The position numbers and the translations under genes were made by a program. DNA of 12,526 nt from an uncultured Chromatiaceae bacterium (lineage in GTDB: Bacteria; Pseudomonadota; Gammaproteobacteria; Enterobacterales; Alteromonadaceae), in contig CAMLSF010000110.1 in assembly GCA_946482615.1 (NCBI GenBank), positions 1 to 12,526 on the forward strand. Direction: 5' to 3'. Of this stretch, positions 6,996 through 12,526 are shown one piece after another. Each line of letters begins with the position of its first letter. The first letter of the stretch is position 1. The notes beneath the pieces were generated by a model. It saw only the letters and a program-made list of their open reading frames with translations. It was not told the origin of the DNA and made no database searches.

Positions 6996-8447
6996 CTAAT
7001 CTGAGCTAACTGGCGAAGCTGACCGGACTGCACAGTTTCGGCCTGCATTTTTGGCTTTGTACAGCGCCTGATCGGCGAGTTCAACCAGGCTTTTGCTATC
7101 CATAGCGGCAGTTGGAATGTCGCAGTACCAACCAATACTGACAGTACAATGACCCTGTTGATGGTTTAGCCGGATCTTATGCTGTTCCAGGCGTTGCAGA
7201 AAATCTTCCAGTAATTGCTTCATCGTCTCTGCATCACTACCGACACTAACCAGAATAAACTCCTCCCCACCATAACGTACCAACAGGTCATCTTTACGCT
7301 GAAACTGACTCTGACAAAGCGCTGCAAAGTCTTTTAAACACTGGTCACCGAAGTTGTGCCCCAGGGTATCGTTAATGTCTTTAAAGTGATCCAAATCCAT
7401 CATCGCCAGCGTCAGTGGCAGTTGCTGTCGTTGACACAATGCTAAAGCCTGCTGTACCCGTGGTTCAAAATATTGCCTGTTGTACAAACCCGTTAAAGGA
7501 TCATGCTGACTGAGTTGCTCCAGCCGGATATTAGCTTCAGTCAGGGCCAGATTGAGTTTTTTTAGTTTCAGGTAGCTGATGCTGACCACTGAAATCAGCA
7601 AGGCAAAAGCCAGTAACATTTGCCAGAACAACTGATAGTCAAACCCCTGCTCATAGCGAATGGCCAGCCAGTGATTATTGATTTGCTGTTTTTGTTCCGG
7701 ACTGATCTGCAACAGCAACTGGTCAAAAATTTCCAGCAGCAGCGGATCATCATTCCGGCAGGCCAGGCTAAGCAGTGTGTCTTCGGCCAATCTGCCTGCT
7801 ATTTTCAGGTTGGTGATGGAGTTTTTTTGCAGGCTGTAGCTGATACTGCCCATATTGCCGAGCATGCCGTATAAATGCCCTGCCTGCACCTGCAGCAATC
7901 CTTGTTCGTAGTCGTGAAAAGGCACCAGTTGTAATTGGGGGTAGCGTTGCTGATACAACTCAAGTGTGCCAAAGCCCGCTCTGATACCAACAGGAGAAGA
8001 GGTCGGAATATCAGCCACTGAGCGGATAAAGGCTTTGTCTTTGGTGGTCACCACTACATTCGGAACTTCCAGGTAAGCTTTGCTGAAGATCAGGTACTCA
8101 AGACGGGAGGGGGTAGGCATAGCGAGAGTGAGTAAATCACAGTGCCTGTCTTTCGCTGCCTGCAAGGACGCGGGCCAGTCCGGGGTCGGGTATAACTCCA
8201 GAGGGACCGGCAACATCCGCTGTAACAGCCGGATATACTCAGCCGATATACCCGTATGTTTGCCTTGTTCTGACAATGCTTCAAAAGGCAGCCAGTTAGG
8301 GTCAATACAATAAGTGACTTTGCCTTTTTGTTTCAGATGTGCGATTTGTGCGTCAGACAGCACAGATTCCGCCTTTGCAGACGAGCTTAGCAGCCAGAGG
8401 CTCAGCACAAAAAAGACGGCCGAACTTTTAAAGCGTACCGCTGACAT
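6996..8447 (-). CDS. Membrane diguanylate cyclase with periplasmic solute-binding (SBP_bac_3) sensor domain
   Basis: 483 residues from the chosen start. Residues 1-26 form a signal peptide ending SSSAKA. About 45-267 is a family-3 solute-binding domain (VTYCIDPNWLPFEA; SRLEYLIFSKAYLEVP), placed in the periplasm. R115 occupies the position that binds the amino-acid carboxylate in this fold. One transmembrane helix (about 275-293) leads to a cytosolic GGDEF domain (about 313-472). The active site is GGEEF at 393-397, and the RxxD product-inhibition site RKDD sits at 384-387, exactly five residues before it. The domain also has HDPLTGLYNRQYF, MDLDHFKDINDTLGH and ALYKAKNAGRN. It should make c-di-GMP from two GTP in response to a periplasmic ligand and be feedback-inhibited. 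Start uncertain: ATG 8447 fits the signal peptide but has only GGTG nine bases upstream; ATG 8492 and TTG 8516 are in-frame alternatives. No transporter genes lie nearby. Confidence 0.92.
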   Translation of the reverse strand: MSAVRFKSSAVFFVLSLWLLSSSAKAESVLSDAQIAHLKQKGKVTYCIDPNWLPFEALSEQGKHTGISAEYIRLLQRMLPVPLELYPTPDWPASLQAAKDRHCDLLTLAMPTPSRLEYLIFSKAYLEVPNVVVTTKDKAFIRSVADIPTSSPVGIRAGFGTLELYQQRYPQLQLVPFHDYEQGLLQVQAGHLYGMLGNMGSISYSLQKNSITNLKIAGRLAEDTLLSLACRNDDPLLLEIFDQLLLQISPEQKQQINNHWLAIRYEQGFDYQLFWQMLLAFALLISVVSISYLKLKKLNLALTEANIRLEQLSQHDPLTGLYNRQYFEPRVQQALALCQRQQLPLTLAMMDLDHFKDINDTLGHNFGDQCLKDFAALCQSQFQRKDDLLVRYGGEEFILVSVGSDAETMKQLLEDFLQRLEQHKIRLNHQQGHCTVSIGWYCDIPTAAMDSKSLVELADQALYKAKNAGRNCAVRSASPVSSD

Positions 8448-8569
8448 GAGATAAAGCACCCAGTGGAATAGCACATGCTCTTTTAGCACCATAGGTCTGC
8501 TTTGGATAAGCCGCAAGGTCGGCAGGAAAATATAACAGGAAGGTTTCTAAACTGGTGACGGGCAGAAAC

Positions 8570-8596
8570 AAAAATGCCCCATCAAGGGGCATTTTT
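8570..8596 (-). terminator. Rho-independent terminator of the glycine-zipper gene
   Basis: A perfect 11-base inverted repeat (AAAAATGCCCC / GGGGCATTTTT) with a 5-base loop begins one base beyond the stop codon of the glycine-zipper gene. On the minus strand it ends in TTTTTGTTT, the expected T-rich tail. The A/T-flanked stem is symmetric, so it may also work on the plus strand, but no plus-strand gene runs into it. Confidence 0.9.
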
Positions 8597-8597
8597 C

Positions 8598-9134
8598 TTA
8601 GTTGGCGCTTGCTGTTAACAGCTGGCCATCTTTTACCGGAATACGCTCAGCCGGCTCTTCATTTAAACGGGTTTTGTGGACTTTACCGTCCAACAGGTAA
8701 GTCACGTCATAACCTACCACTCGTTGTTCTTTTTTCTGTACTGTTTTGCAGACGCGGCGGGTGGTGCTTTCGACATCTTTATTTTGCATGTCAGTCTGCA
8801 CTTGTTTACCTGCATAACCGCCAGCTGCAGCACCTGCCACAGTAGCAATCTTTTTACCGGAACCACCACCGACCTGGTTACCCAGCACACCACCTACTAC
8901 AGCTCCTAATACTGTACCCGCGATTTGGTGTTGATCCTGTACAGCCTTTTTCTGTTGCACTATCTGATCGGTACATTGTTCAACCGGCACGTTGTAGCTT
9001 TCATACACAGCTTTGCTGGCCACTACTTCAGCAAATTCCGGTTCTTTGTCTAAATAACTGTAGCCTGCCATAGAGCCTAAAGCAGTAACGGCTATGCCAC
9101 CTACTACTAAACCTGCAATAAGAGACTTGTTCAT
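8598..9134 (-). CDS. Glycine-zipper 2TM envelope protein (17-kDa surface antigen-like)
   Basis: 178 residues. An N-terminal hydrophobic, glycine-rich segment (3-27) looks like an uncleaved membrane anchor or poor signal peptide; there is no lipobox. Residues 71-112 are a glycine zipper of the 17-kDa antigen/2TM type, with GxxxG-like spacing in AGTVLGAVVGGVLGNQVGGG and GAAAGGYAGKQV. Such segments pack closely in membranes. A polar C-terminal region with RVVGYDVTYLLDGKVHKTRL follows, a pattern often seen after glycine zippers in these proteins. Cys54 and Cys129 could form a disulfide in the periplasm. Start: ATG 9134 has GAGGT five bases upstream; the frame is open further up but without a better start. 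It has its own terminator and appears monocistronic. Exact role unknown; an envelope-integrity function is the usual guess for the family. Confidence 0.87.
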   Translation of the reverse strand: MNKSLIAGLVVGGIAVTALGSMAGYSYLDKEPEFAEVVASKAVYESYNVPVEQCTDQIVQQKKAVQDQHQIAGTVLGAVVGGVLGNQVGGGSGKKIATVAGAAAGGYAGKQVQTDMQNKDVESTTRRVCKTVQKKEQRVVGYDVTYLLDGKVHKTRLNEEPAERIPVKDGQLLTASAN

Positions 9135-9165
9135 GCTGCACCTCAATTCACTGTGATAAAGTTCA

Positions 9166-9180
9166 ATTGCCTTTGGCAAT
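9166..9180. repeat. Perfect 15-base palindrome in the glycine-zipper leader
   Basis: ATTGCC-TTT-GGCAAT, a perfect 6-3-6 inverted repeat whose nearer edge is 31 bases upstream of the glycine-zipper start codon. The position fits an operator or a leader hairpin. One short palindrome in 230 bases can occur by chance. Confidence 0.4.
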
Positions 9181-9268
9181 GAAGTTGAGAAGAGTGTAGG
9201 TCAGTCAAGCTGTACTCAAACTGAATAGTAATAACCTTCGTTTCTGAAGCCGTAGCTTTGTTACCTGC

Positions 9269-9291
9269 TCTATCTCACCCCATCAGATAGA
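9269..9291. repeat. 7-9-7 inverted repeat between GNAT-like gene and glycine-zipper gene
   Basis: TCTATCT and AGATAGA are separated by nine bases. No T-tract follows on either strand, so it is not a standard terminator. It lies 73 bases beyond the stop of the minus-strand GNAT-like gene and could stabilise a transcript end or bind a regulator. Confidence 0.35.
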
Positions 9292-9364
9292 ACGTCCATG
9301 TTCCCGGGTGCTCGCTCTCTTGTCGCTGCGCTGCAGCACCAATTGCTCTGGTTATAGAAAATGC

Positions 9365-9625
9365 TTAGTTTTTTAAGAAGGGTTGCACATAAGAGCAACT
9401 GGCCTGCATAGCATAACCTTGTGTTTTAGCCCATTGGATACCTGCGTTCACCAGTTGACGGGCCAAACCCTGGCCTCTGGCGCTTTCTGGAACATAAGTG
9501 CGGTAAAAGTTGATTTTCTGGCTTTTTAGGTCAAGGCTATATAAAAGTTCCGCCTGTTCATTTACCCACTGAATCACAAACCGCTGCTCTTGGGGGTAGT
9601 GCTTAATTTCAACTGATTCTGACAT
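9365..9625 (-). CDS. Small GNAT-like N-acetyltransferase (YjdJ/Acetyltransf_CG type)
   Basis: 86 residues, close to the usual ~90 of this mini-GNAT family. It shows the family layout: an N-terminal strand-rich part (EIKHYPQEQRFVIQW, then AELLYSL), the core YVPESARGQGLARQLVNAGIQWAKTQGY with the acetyl-CoA pyrophosphate loop RGQGLA at 50-55, and a C-terminal CSYVQPFL matching the conserved Cys-(S/P)-(Y/F)-V block. Members resemble half of a full GNAT fold; their substrates are mostly unknown. The ATG at 9625 has an AAAGGCGG stretch about 7-14 bases upstream, slightly far. It is divergent from the solute-binding gene at 9703, with a 17-base palindrome between them. No terminator was recognised downstream. 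Confidence 0.85.
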   Translation of the reverse strand: MSESVEIKHYPQEQRFVIQWVNEQAELLYSLDLKSQKINFYRTYVPESARGQGLARQLVNAGIQWAKTQGYAMQASCSYVQPFLKN

Positions 9626-9651
9626 AAAAGACCGCCTTTGGTGGCTAAGGA

Positions 9652-9668
9652 TAATCTGATTCAGATTA
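9652..9668. promoter_or_regulatory. Perfect 17-base palindrome in a divergent promoter region, candidate operator
   Basis: TAATCTGA-T-TCAGATTA, a perfect 8-1-8 inverted repeat in the 77 bases between the GNAT-like gene (minus) and the solute-binding gene (plus). It is 26 bases upstream of the GNAT-like start and 34 bases upstream of the solute-binding start, where a dimeric repressor could block both promoters. A GATAAT element at 9650-9655 overlaps its left edge and could be a plus-strand -10 box, though I see no good -35. No regulator gene is adjacent. Confidence 0.55.
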
Positions 9669-9702
9669 AGGGCTTTCTCCCATTTGGCATAGAGGTAAAC
9701 GC

Positions 9703-10449
9703 ATGAGATGGTTGTTGTTTATATGTATAACCTTGAGTTTTGCCGTACAAGCTAAGGCTGAACTGACAATACTGGTTGGGCTGGATAAACCCCCTTATAT
9801 AGATTTAAACGACAGTTCAGGTTATGAGCTGGATTTATTGCGTTTACTGACAAAAAAAATGGGTTATGACGCAGTATTTTTGCATGTGCCTAATGCCCGA
9901 ATCAAAGCCCTGATGCTTGACGGCAAAGCTGATATCGCCACTTTACAAAAGCCTGATCCAGAACAGCAGCAGTTATATTACTCGCAGCCCTATATTCGTT
10001 ATCAGAATGTGGCTGCCAGCTTGTCATCAAAAAGCCTGCAACTGCATCAATTAGAGCAACTGAAACCTTATTCTGTAGTGGCTTTTCACAATGCCCGTAT
10101 TTTGTTAGGCCCTGAATACCAGCAACTGCTGCCTTTAGTGATGAATTATCAGGAAGTGGCCAACCAAAGTCAGCAGTTACAGATGTTGTTACTGGAGCGT
10201 TGCGATGTGGTGGTGATGGACAGAAACATCTTTTATTATTATGCCAAACAGGCAGGGCAGAGCATGCAACCTTTTGACTTAGCTTTGATATTTCCGCCGA
10301 GTTATTACAGTGCTGCTTTTAAAAATGAGAGGTTAAGACGTAAGTTTGATAAGGCTCTGGCTGAGCTGCAGCAAGAGCCTATTTTTACTCAGCTGCAGCT
10401 GAAGTACTTTTCGGAAGTGAATCAGCAGCTTCAGGAGCCGCAGTCGTAG
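9703..10449 (+). CDS. Orphan periplasmic solute-binding protein, family 3 (SBP_bac_3-like)
   Basis: 248 residues. Residues 1-19 form a signal peptide ending VQAKA, so the product is periplasmic; there is no lipobox or transmembrane anchor. The fold signature is LTILVGLDKPPYIDLNDSSGYELDLLRLLTKKMGY (21-55), then YYSQPYIRYQNVAAS (92-106) and DVVVMDRNIFYYYAK (168-182) with lid aspartate D173. The arginine normally six residues before the FSxPY phenylalanine, which holds the ligand carboxylate, is E87 here, with Y93 in the aromatic position. A standard amino-acid ligand is therefore doubtful. The ATG at 9703 has GAGGT six bases upstream. No permease or ATPase genes adjoin, as is common for such orphans in this bacterial group, where they may feed sensors rather than transporters. 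The 3' end overlaps a convergent small gene by 65 bases. Confidence 0.87.
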   Translation: MRWLLFICITLSFAVQAKAELTILVGLDKPPYIDLNDSSGYELDLLRLLTKKMGYDAVFLHVPNARIKALMLDGKADIATLQKPDPEQQQLYYSQPYIRYQNVAASLSSKSLQLHQLEQLKPYSVVAFHNARILLGPEYQQLLPLVMNYQEVANQSQQLQMLLLERCDVVVMDRNIFYYYAKQAGQSMQPFDLALIFPPSYYSAAFKNERLRRKFDKALAELQQEPIFTQLQLKYFSEVNQQLQEPQS

Positions 10450-10576
10450 GTTCTGTTGCTGAAGTCTGAGCTTCTTCAGCTTTTTGTTTCAGGCGAATGG
10501 AGTTTTTCACCAGAATATTTTTCTTTTGTTTGGCTCTTTTACTGATTTTCTTTTTTAAGGCTTTGCTTGAACTCAT
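10385..10576 (-). CDS. Small lysine-rich hypothetical protein
   Basis: 63 residues, not recognised. The N-terminal half is strongly basic (SKALKKKISKRAKQKKNILV, then NSIRLKQKAEE) and probably helical; the C-terminal half is a low-complexity Ala/Thr/Ser/Glu/Pro tail. There is no signal peptide, membrane segment or known motif. Such a tail suggests a nucleic-acid- or ribosome-associated small protein, but that is only a guess from charge. ATG 10576 is chosen over GTG 10591; an AGAAAAG stretch 6-12 bases upstream is a modest ribosome site. A possible promoter upstream is TTCGGA, 17 bases, TATAAA (about 10616-10644). Its last 65 bases overlap the end of the solute-binding gene on the other strand, and that gene's apparent terminator lies within it. 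The reading frame could be fortuitous, but the coherent basic half argues for a real gene. Confidence 0.6.
   Translation of the reverse strand: MSSSKALKKKISKRAKQKKNILVKNSIRLKQKAEEAQTSATEPTTAAPEAADSLPKSTSAAAE
10458..10489 (+). terminator. Probable Rho-independent terminator of the solute-binding gene
   Basis: Nine bases after the TAG stop, GCTGAAG and CTTCAGC (10458-10464 and 10474-10480) form a perfect 7-base stem with a 9-base loop, followed directly by TTTTTGTTT (10481-10489). This is the layout of an intrinsic plus-strand terminator, of moderate stability. It lies inside the convergent small lysine-rich gene, encoding part of its Lys-Ala-Glu-Glu stretch. Confidence 0.6.
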
Positions 10577-10657
10577 GATGTCTTTTCTCACGCCAGATAT
10601 GGCCGCTAGTCTACCTGACTCTGTTTATATACCCAAGAAATTCAAGTCCGAAGGGAA

Positions 10658-11998
10658 TTAAAACCAGCGATCTTTCACCATACCGTAATGAAAATAGCCC
10701 CATTGACCTAAGCGCCGCAGCGCAGGTAACGGAAATTTAGGCAAAGCCGACTGATACAGCGGGATCTGCGGCAACGTCAGGCCCATGACACGCTCAGCCA
10801 GTCTTTTACCTGCCTGTACTGAAAAGGTCAGACCGCTGCCACAATAACCCATGCTATACAGCACATGGCCTTTGTCATCGGCCTGCGCCAGATGCGGAAT
10901 ATCGTCCAGCGTCATACAAATCCAGCCAGACCAGCTGTAGTCATAACGCAAGTGCTGCAGAGCCGGAAAGCTGAGTTTCAGCACGTCCAGCAAACGCCTT
11001 GCAAAATAAGGATCTTCAGCCCCTTTGCCTGTAATAGCGCCACGGCCGCCAAACAAAATTCTGTTGTCCGGTAACTTACGGTAATAGTACTTCAGTGCTC
11101 TGGTATCCATAATCACCTGCGAGGTTAAGAAGTTGCAGGCCGCTAACTGAGCGTCAGACAAAGGTTCGGTGACAATAATTTGTGATAACACAGGCAAAGT
11201 GCGCTCTTGCACACCGCTGTGCAGCAGCTTGGGGGTATAGCCATTGCTGGCGATCACCACTTTTTTGGCCCGCACTACACCTTGTGGTGTGATCAAAAGC
11301 TGGTGTTCCCCGTCTTGTTGCCATTGAGTGACAGGGCTTGCACTATAAATTTTCGCTCCGGCTTGTCGCGCCAGTCGCTGATAACCCCAGGCCAGTTTCA
11401 GCGGGTTGACACCAAAACCATCGTAAAAACGCAAGGCGGCATAGGCATGCTGGTCGGCGACAAATTTTTGATGCAACTCATCACGGCTGAACAATTCCAC
11501 CTGATAACCAAACTCCTTTTGCAACAAACTGGCTTGCTGCTGCAGGGTTTTTACCATAGAGGGTTTATGCGCCATGCGCAGATAACCAGCTTCCTGCTGG
11601 TCACACTCTATGCCTGTGGCGATCAAAGCTTTGACGGTTTCAAGACCGGCACAAAATTCGTTATAAATGCCATGCATAGCGGCTTCGCCATACTGCGAAC
11701 GCATCACTGAATAAGGTTTGCGGCCAGAGGATTTCAGCACAAAACCGGCGTTACGGCCGCTGCAGCCCCAGGCCGTCTGATTGGCTTCCAGCACCACGGC
11801 TTTGACACCATGTTCAGTGGCCAGATGATAAGCACAGGACAAGCCGGTATAACCAGCGCCAATAATGGCGACATCCACTGTCAGATCCTGTTGCAACTGG
11901 CCATCGTCCAGAGGAGCAGTGCCTGAATGGTCCGCCCAATAGCTGTTTGGCAAAGGCTGGCCCTGGCCTGGGTGAGGGTCTAACAGCGGGTCGTACAT
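10658..11998 (-). CDS. FAD-dependent oxidoreductase of the DAO family, gamma-glutamylputrescine oxidase (PuuB)-like
   Basis: 446 residues, cytosolic. The Rossmann FAD motif is VAIIGAGYTGLSCAYHLA (GAGYTG at 47-52), with the ribose-binding acid E71 after VVL. SGRNAGF at 80-86 is the family's conserved SGRNxG loop. ILFGGRG at 314-320 and GYCGSGLTFSVQAGKRLAE at 384-402 complete the D-amino-acid-oxidase-type FAD fold. Overall layout, including the N-terminal SYWAD segment and C-terminal YGMVKDRW, resembles PuuB, which oxidises gamma-glutamylputrescine. Substrate assignment is uncertain because related enzymes use sarcosine, D-amino acids or other amines, and no other putrescine-pathway genes are visible. 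The frame is open to 12139, but ATG 11998 is chosen: AAGGA lies seven bases upstream and the extra N-terminus would overlap the divergent gene. It is separated by 78 bases from the divergent GNAT gene. Confidence 0.88.
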   Translation of the reverse strand: MYDPLLDPHPGQGQPLPNSYWADHSGTAPLDDGQLQQDLTVDVAIIGAGYTGLSCAYHLATEHGVKAVVLEANQTAWGCSGRNAGFVLKSSGRKPYSVMRSQYGEAAMHGIYNEFCAGLETVKALIATGIECDQQEAGYLRMAHKPSMVKTLQQQASLLQKEFGYQVELFSRDELHQKFVADQHAYAALRFYDGFGVNPLKLAWGYQRLARQAGAKIYSASPVTQWQQDGEHQLLITPQGVVRAKKVVIASNGYTPKLLHSGVQERTLPVLSQIIVTEPLSDAQLAACNFLTSQVIMDTRALKYYYRKLPDNRILFGGRGAITGKGAEDPYFARRLLDVLKLSFPALQHLRYDYSWSGWICMTLDDIPHLAQADDKGHVLYSMGYCGSGLTFSVQAGKRLAERVMGLTLPQIPLYQSALPKFPLPALRRLGQWGYFHYGMVKDRWF

Positions 11999-12076
11999 CC
12001 GTTTTTCCTTTTTGTTGTATTGGATGAGAATTTTGGCGATCATGGCAAGAACCACAGAAAAAACCAAGAGTGTTTT
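11999..12076. other. Divergent intergenic region between PuuB-like and GNAT genes
   Basis: 78 bases that should contain both start regions. I see the AAGGA ribosome site for the minus gene and a weak AAGAG for the plus gene, but no convincing promoter hexamers or palindrome. Confidence 0.35.
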
Positions 12077-12526
12077 ATGTTTTCCAGCGCTATTCAGTAC
12101 CGCCAGTTGCAGTTGCAGGATTATGCTGCCCTGCTGCAATTAGCCAATCAGGTGCATGGTGAGGGGTATCTGGACGCTCAGTCTCTGGCTTATTACCATC
12201 AGTTAAGTATTAAACAAGGCATAGATGCCAGTTTTGTCGCTTACGCCGACCAGCAACTGGTCGGCTTTCGTTTATGTTGGGCCGCCGGGCAATGGCAACC
12301 GGATCAATGGTGCAGTACAGAACTCTGGCAAACCGCTGTGGCTGAAACCAGCTACTTTAAGTGCAATACCATAGCGCCACTCTGGCAGGGGCGTGGCATA
12401 GGTGGTGAACTGATGAGCCGCTCTATGGCAGCGTTAAAACAACAAGGCGCCAAAGCCGGAGTAGCGCATTTGTGGCGGCAAAGCCCGGGCAATGCGGCGG
12501 TAAAGTACTTCACCAAACAAGGCGGG
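12077..12526 (+). CDS. GNAT family N-acetyltransferase (3' end cut by window edge)
   Basis: 150 codons are visible and the C-terminus is outside the window. The N-terminal part (IQYRQLQLQDYAALLQLANQ) is the first strand-helix of a GNAT fold. A central strand VAYADQQLVGFRL follows. Motif A is NTIAPLWQGRGIGGELM with the acetyl-CoA loop QGRGIGG at 104-110. Motif B begins SPGNAAVKYFTKQGG, where an Asn followed by YF and then a Gly-Phe is typical. It should transfer an acetyl group from acetyl-CoA to an amine; the substrate cannot be named. The ATG at 12077 has AAGAG six bases upstream and starts the recognisable fold directly. It diverges from the PuuB-like oxidase, which may mean shared regulation. 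Confidence 0.85.
   Translation, partial: MFSSAIQYRQLQLQDYAALLQLANQVHGEGYLDAQSLAYYHQLSIKQGIDASFVAYADQQLVGFRLCWAAGQWQPDQWCSTELWQTAVAETSYFKCNTIAPLWQGRGIGGELMSRSMAALKQQGAKAGVAHLWRQSPGNAAVKYFTKQGG

Larger units (their letters stand above)
9135..9364. other. Intergenic region upstream of the glycine-zipper gene
   Basis: 230 bases between two minus-strand genes, the longest non-coding stretch in the window. It holds the glycine-zipper leader and promoter. A weak minus-strand promoter guess is TTGAGT with TACACT 15 bases later (about 9196-9222), a short spacer and so low trust. Two inverted repeats are present: a perfect 6-3-6 at 9166-9180 and a perfect 7-9-7 at 9269-9291, the latter without a T-tract. 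I see no ORF or RNA gene. Confidence 0.4.

Noticed and set aside
8448..8516. Longer start of the diguanylate cyclase (TTG 8516 or ATG 8492)
   Set aside because: Neither has a ribosome site, and the extension precedes a standard signal peptide. Not fully excluded, because ATG 8447 also has a weak site.
9269..9291. 7-9-7 hairpin as terminator of the GNAT-like gene
   Set aside because: No T-tract follows and it is 73 bases past the stop codon; kept only as an inverted repeat.
11207..11710. Open frame of 167 codons on the plus strand
   Set aside because: It lies wholly antisense to the PuuB-like gene, has no recognisable motif and no ribosome site; a shadow frame.
11999..12139. In-frame N-terminal extension of the PuuB-like gene
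   Set aside because: It would overlap the divergent GNAT gene by 63 bases; ATG 11998 has AAGGA at good spacing and matches the family N-terminus.
1..12526. CRISPR array, tRNA/rRNA, insertion sequence, toxin-antitoxin or phage module
   Set aside because: No spaced direct repeats, no tRNA-like cloverleaf, no transposase or integrase motif and no paired small toxin/antitoxin genes were seen on either strand.

Overview
The window looks like ordinary chromosomal DNA of a free-living gammaproteobacterium, probably an Alteromonadales/Chromatiaceae-type organism such as Rheinheimera. This is an inference from protein style (an MHYT hybrid kinase, DUF1294, a YceK-like lipoprotein, a PuuB-like oxidase), moderate G+C and gene density; no marker gene fixes the taxon. 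I see no rRNA, tRNA, CRISPR array, insertion sequence or phage gene. There is no gene-free stretch longer than about 230 bases.

Left part (1-5966, all minus strand). Read in the direction of transcription: a DUF1294 membrane protein, a 100-base gap, an exported M19 membrane dipeptidase, a 24-base gap, a 1106-residue MHYT-PAS-PAS hybrid histidine kinase with receiver and HPt domains, and then, with stop and start codons sharing a base (TGATG), a receiver-HD-GYP protein that runs off the left edge. The last three look like one transcription unit. The kinase has every domain needed for an internal His-Asp-His phosphorelay, and its obvious output is the HD-GYP c-di-GMP phosphodiesterase.

Middle (6145-9134). 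A plus-strand pair, a periplasmic cupin and a YceK/DUF1375-like lipoprotein, sits with no bases between the two. It converges on a minus-strand membrane diguanylate cyclase with a periplasmic solute-binding sensor domain. That gene is preceded on the minus strand by a glycine-zipper envelope protein with a clear Rho-independent terminator.

Right part (9365-12526). A small GNAT-like protein (minus) and an orphan periplasmic solute-binding protein (plus) diverge from a region holding a perfect 17-base palindrome. The solute-binding gene runs into, and overlaps by 65 bases, a convergent small lysine-rich gene. Its apparent terminator lies inside that gene. Next is a minus-strand PuuB-like FAD oxidoreductase, and divergent from it a GNAT acetyltransferase cut off by the right edge.

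The connecting theme is envelope sensing and c-di-GMP. The window has one candidate c-di-GMP-making enzyme (solute-binding-GGDEF, with intact active and inhibitory sites) and one candidate c-di-GMP-degrading enzyme (receiver-HD-GYP, with intact metal-site residues). I found no clear signature of a wholly new system. The least ordinary points are the dipeptidase-kinase-HD-GYP cluster, the orphan solute-binding protein that has lost the usual ligand arginine, and the terminator embedded in a convergent small gene.
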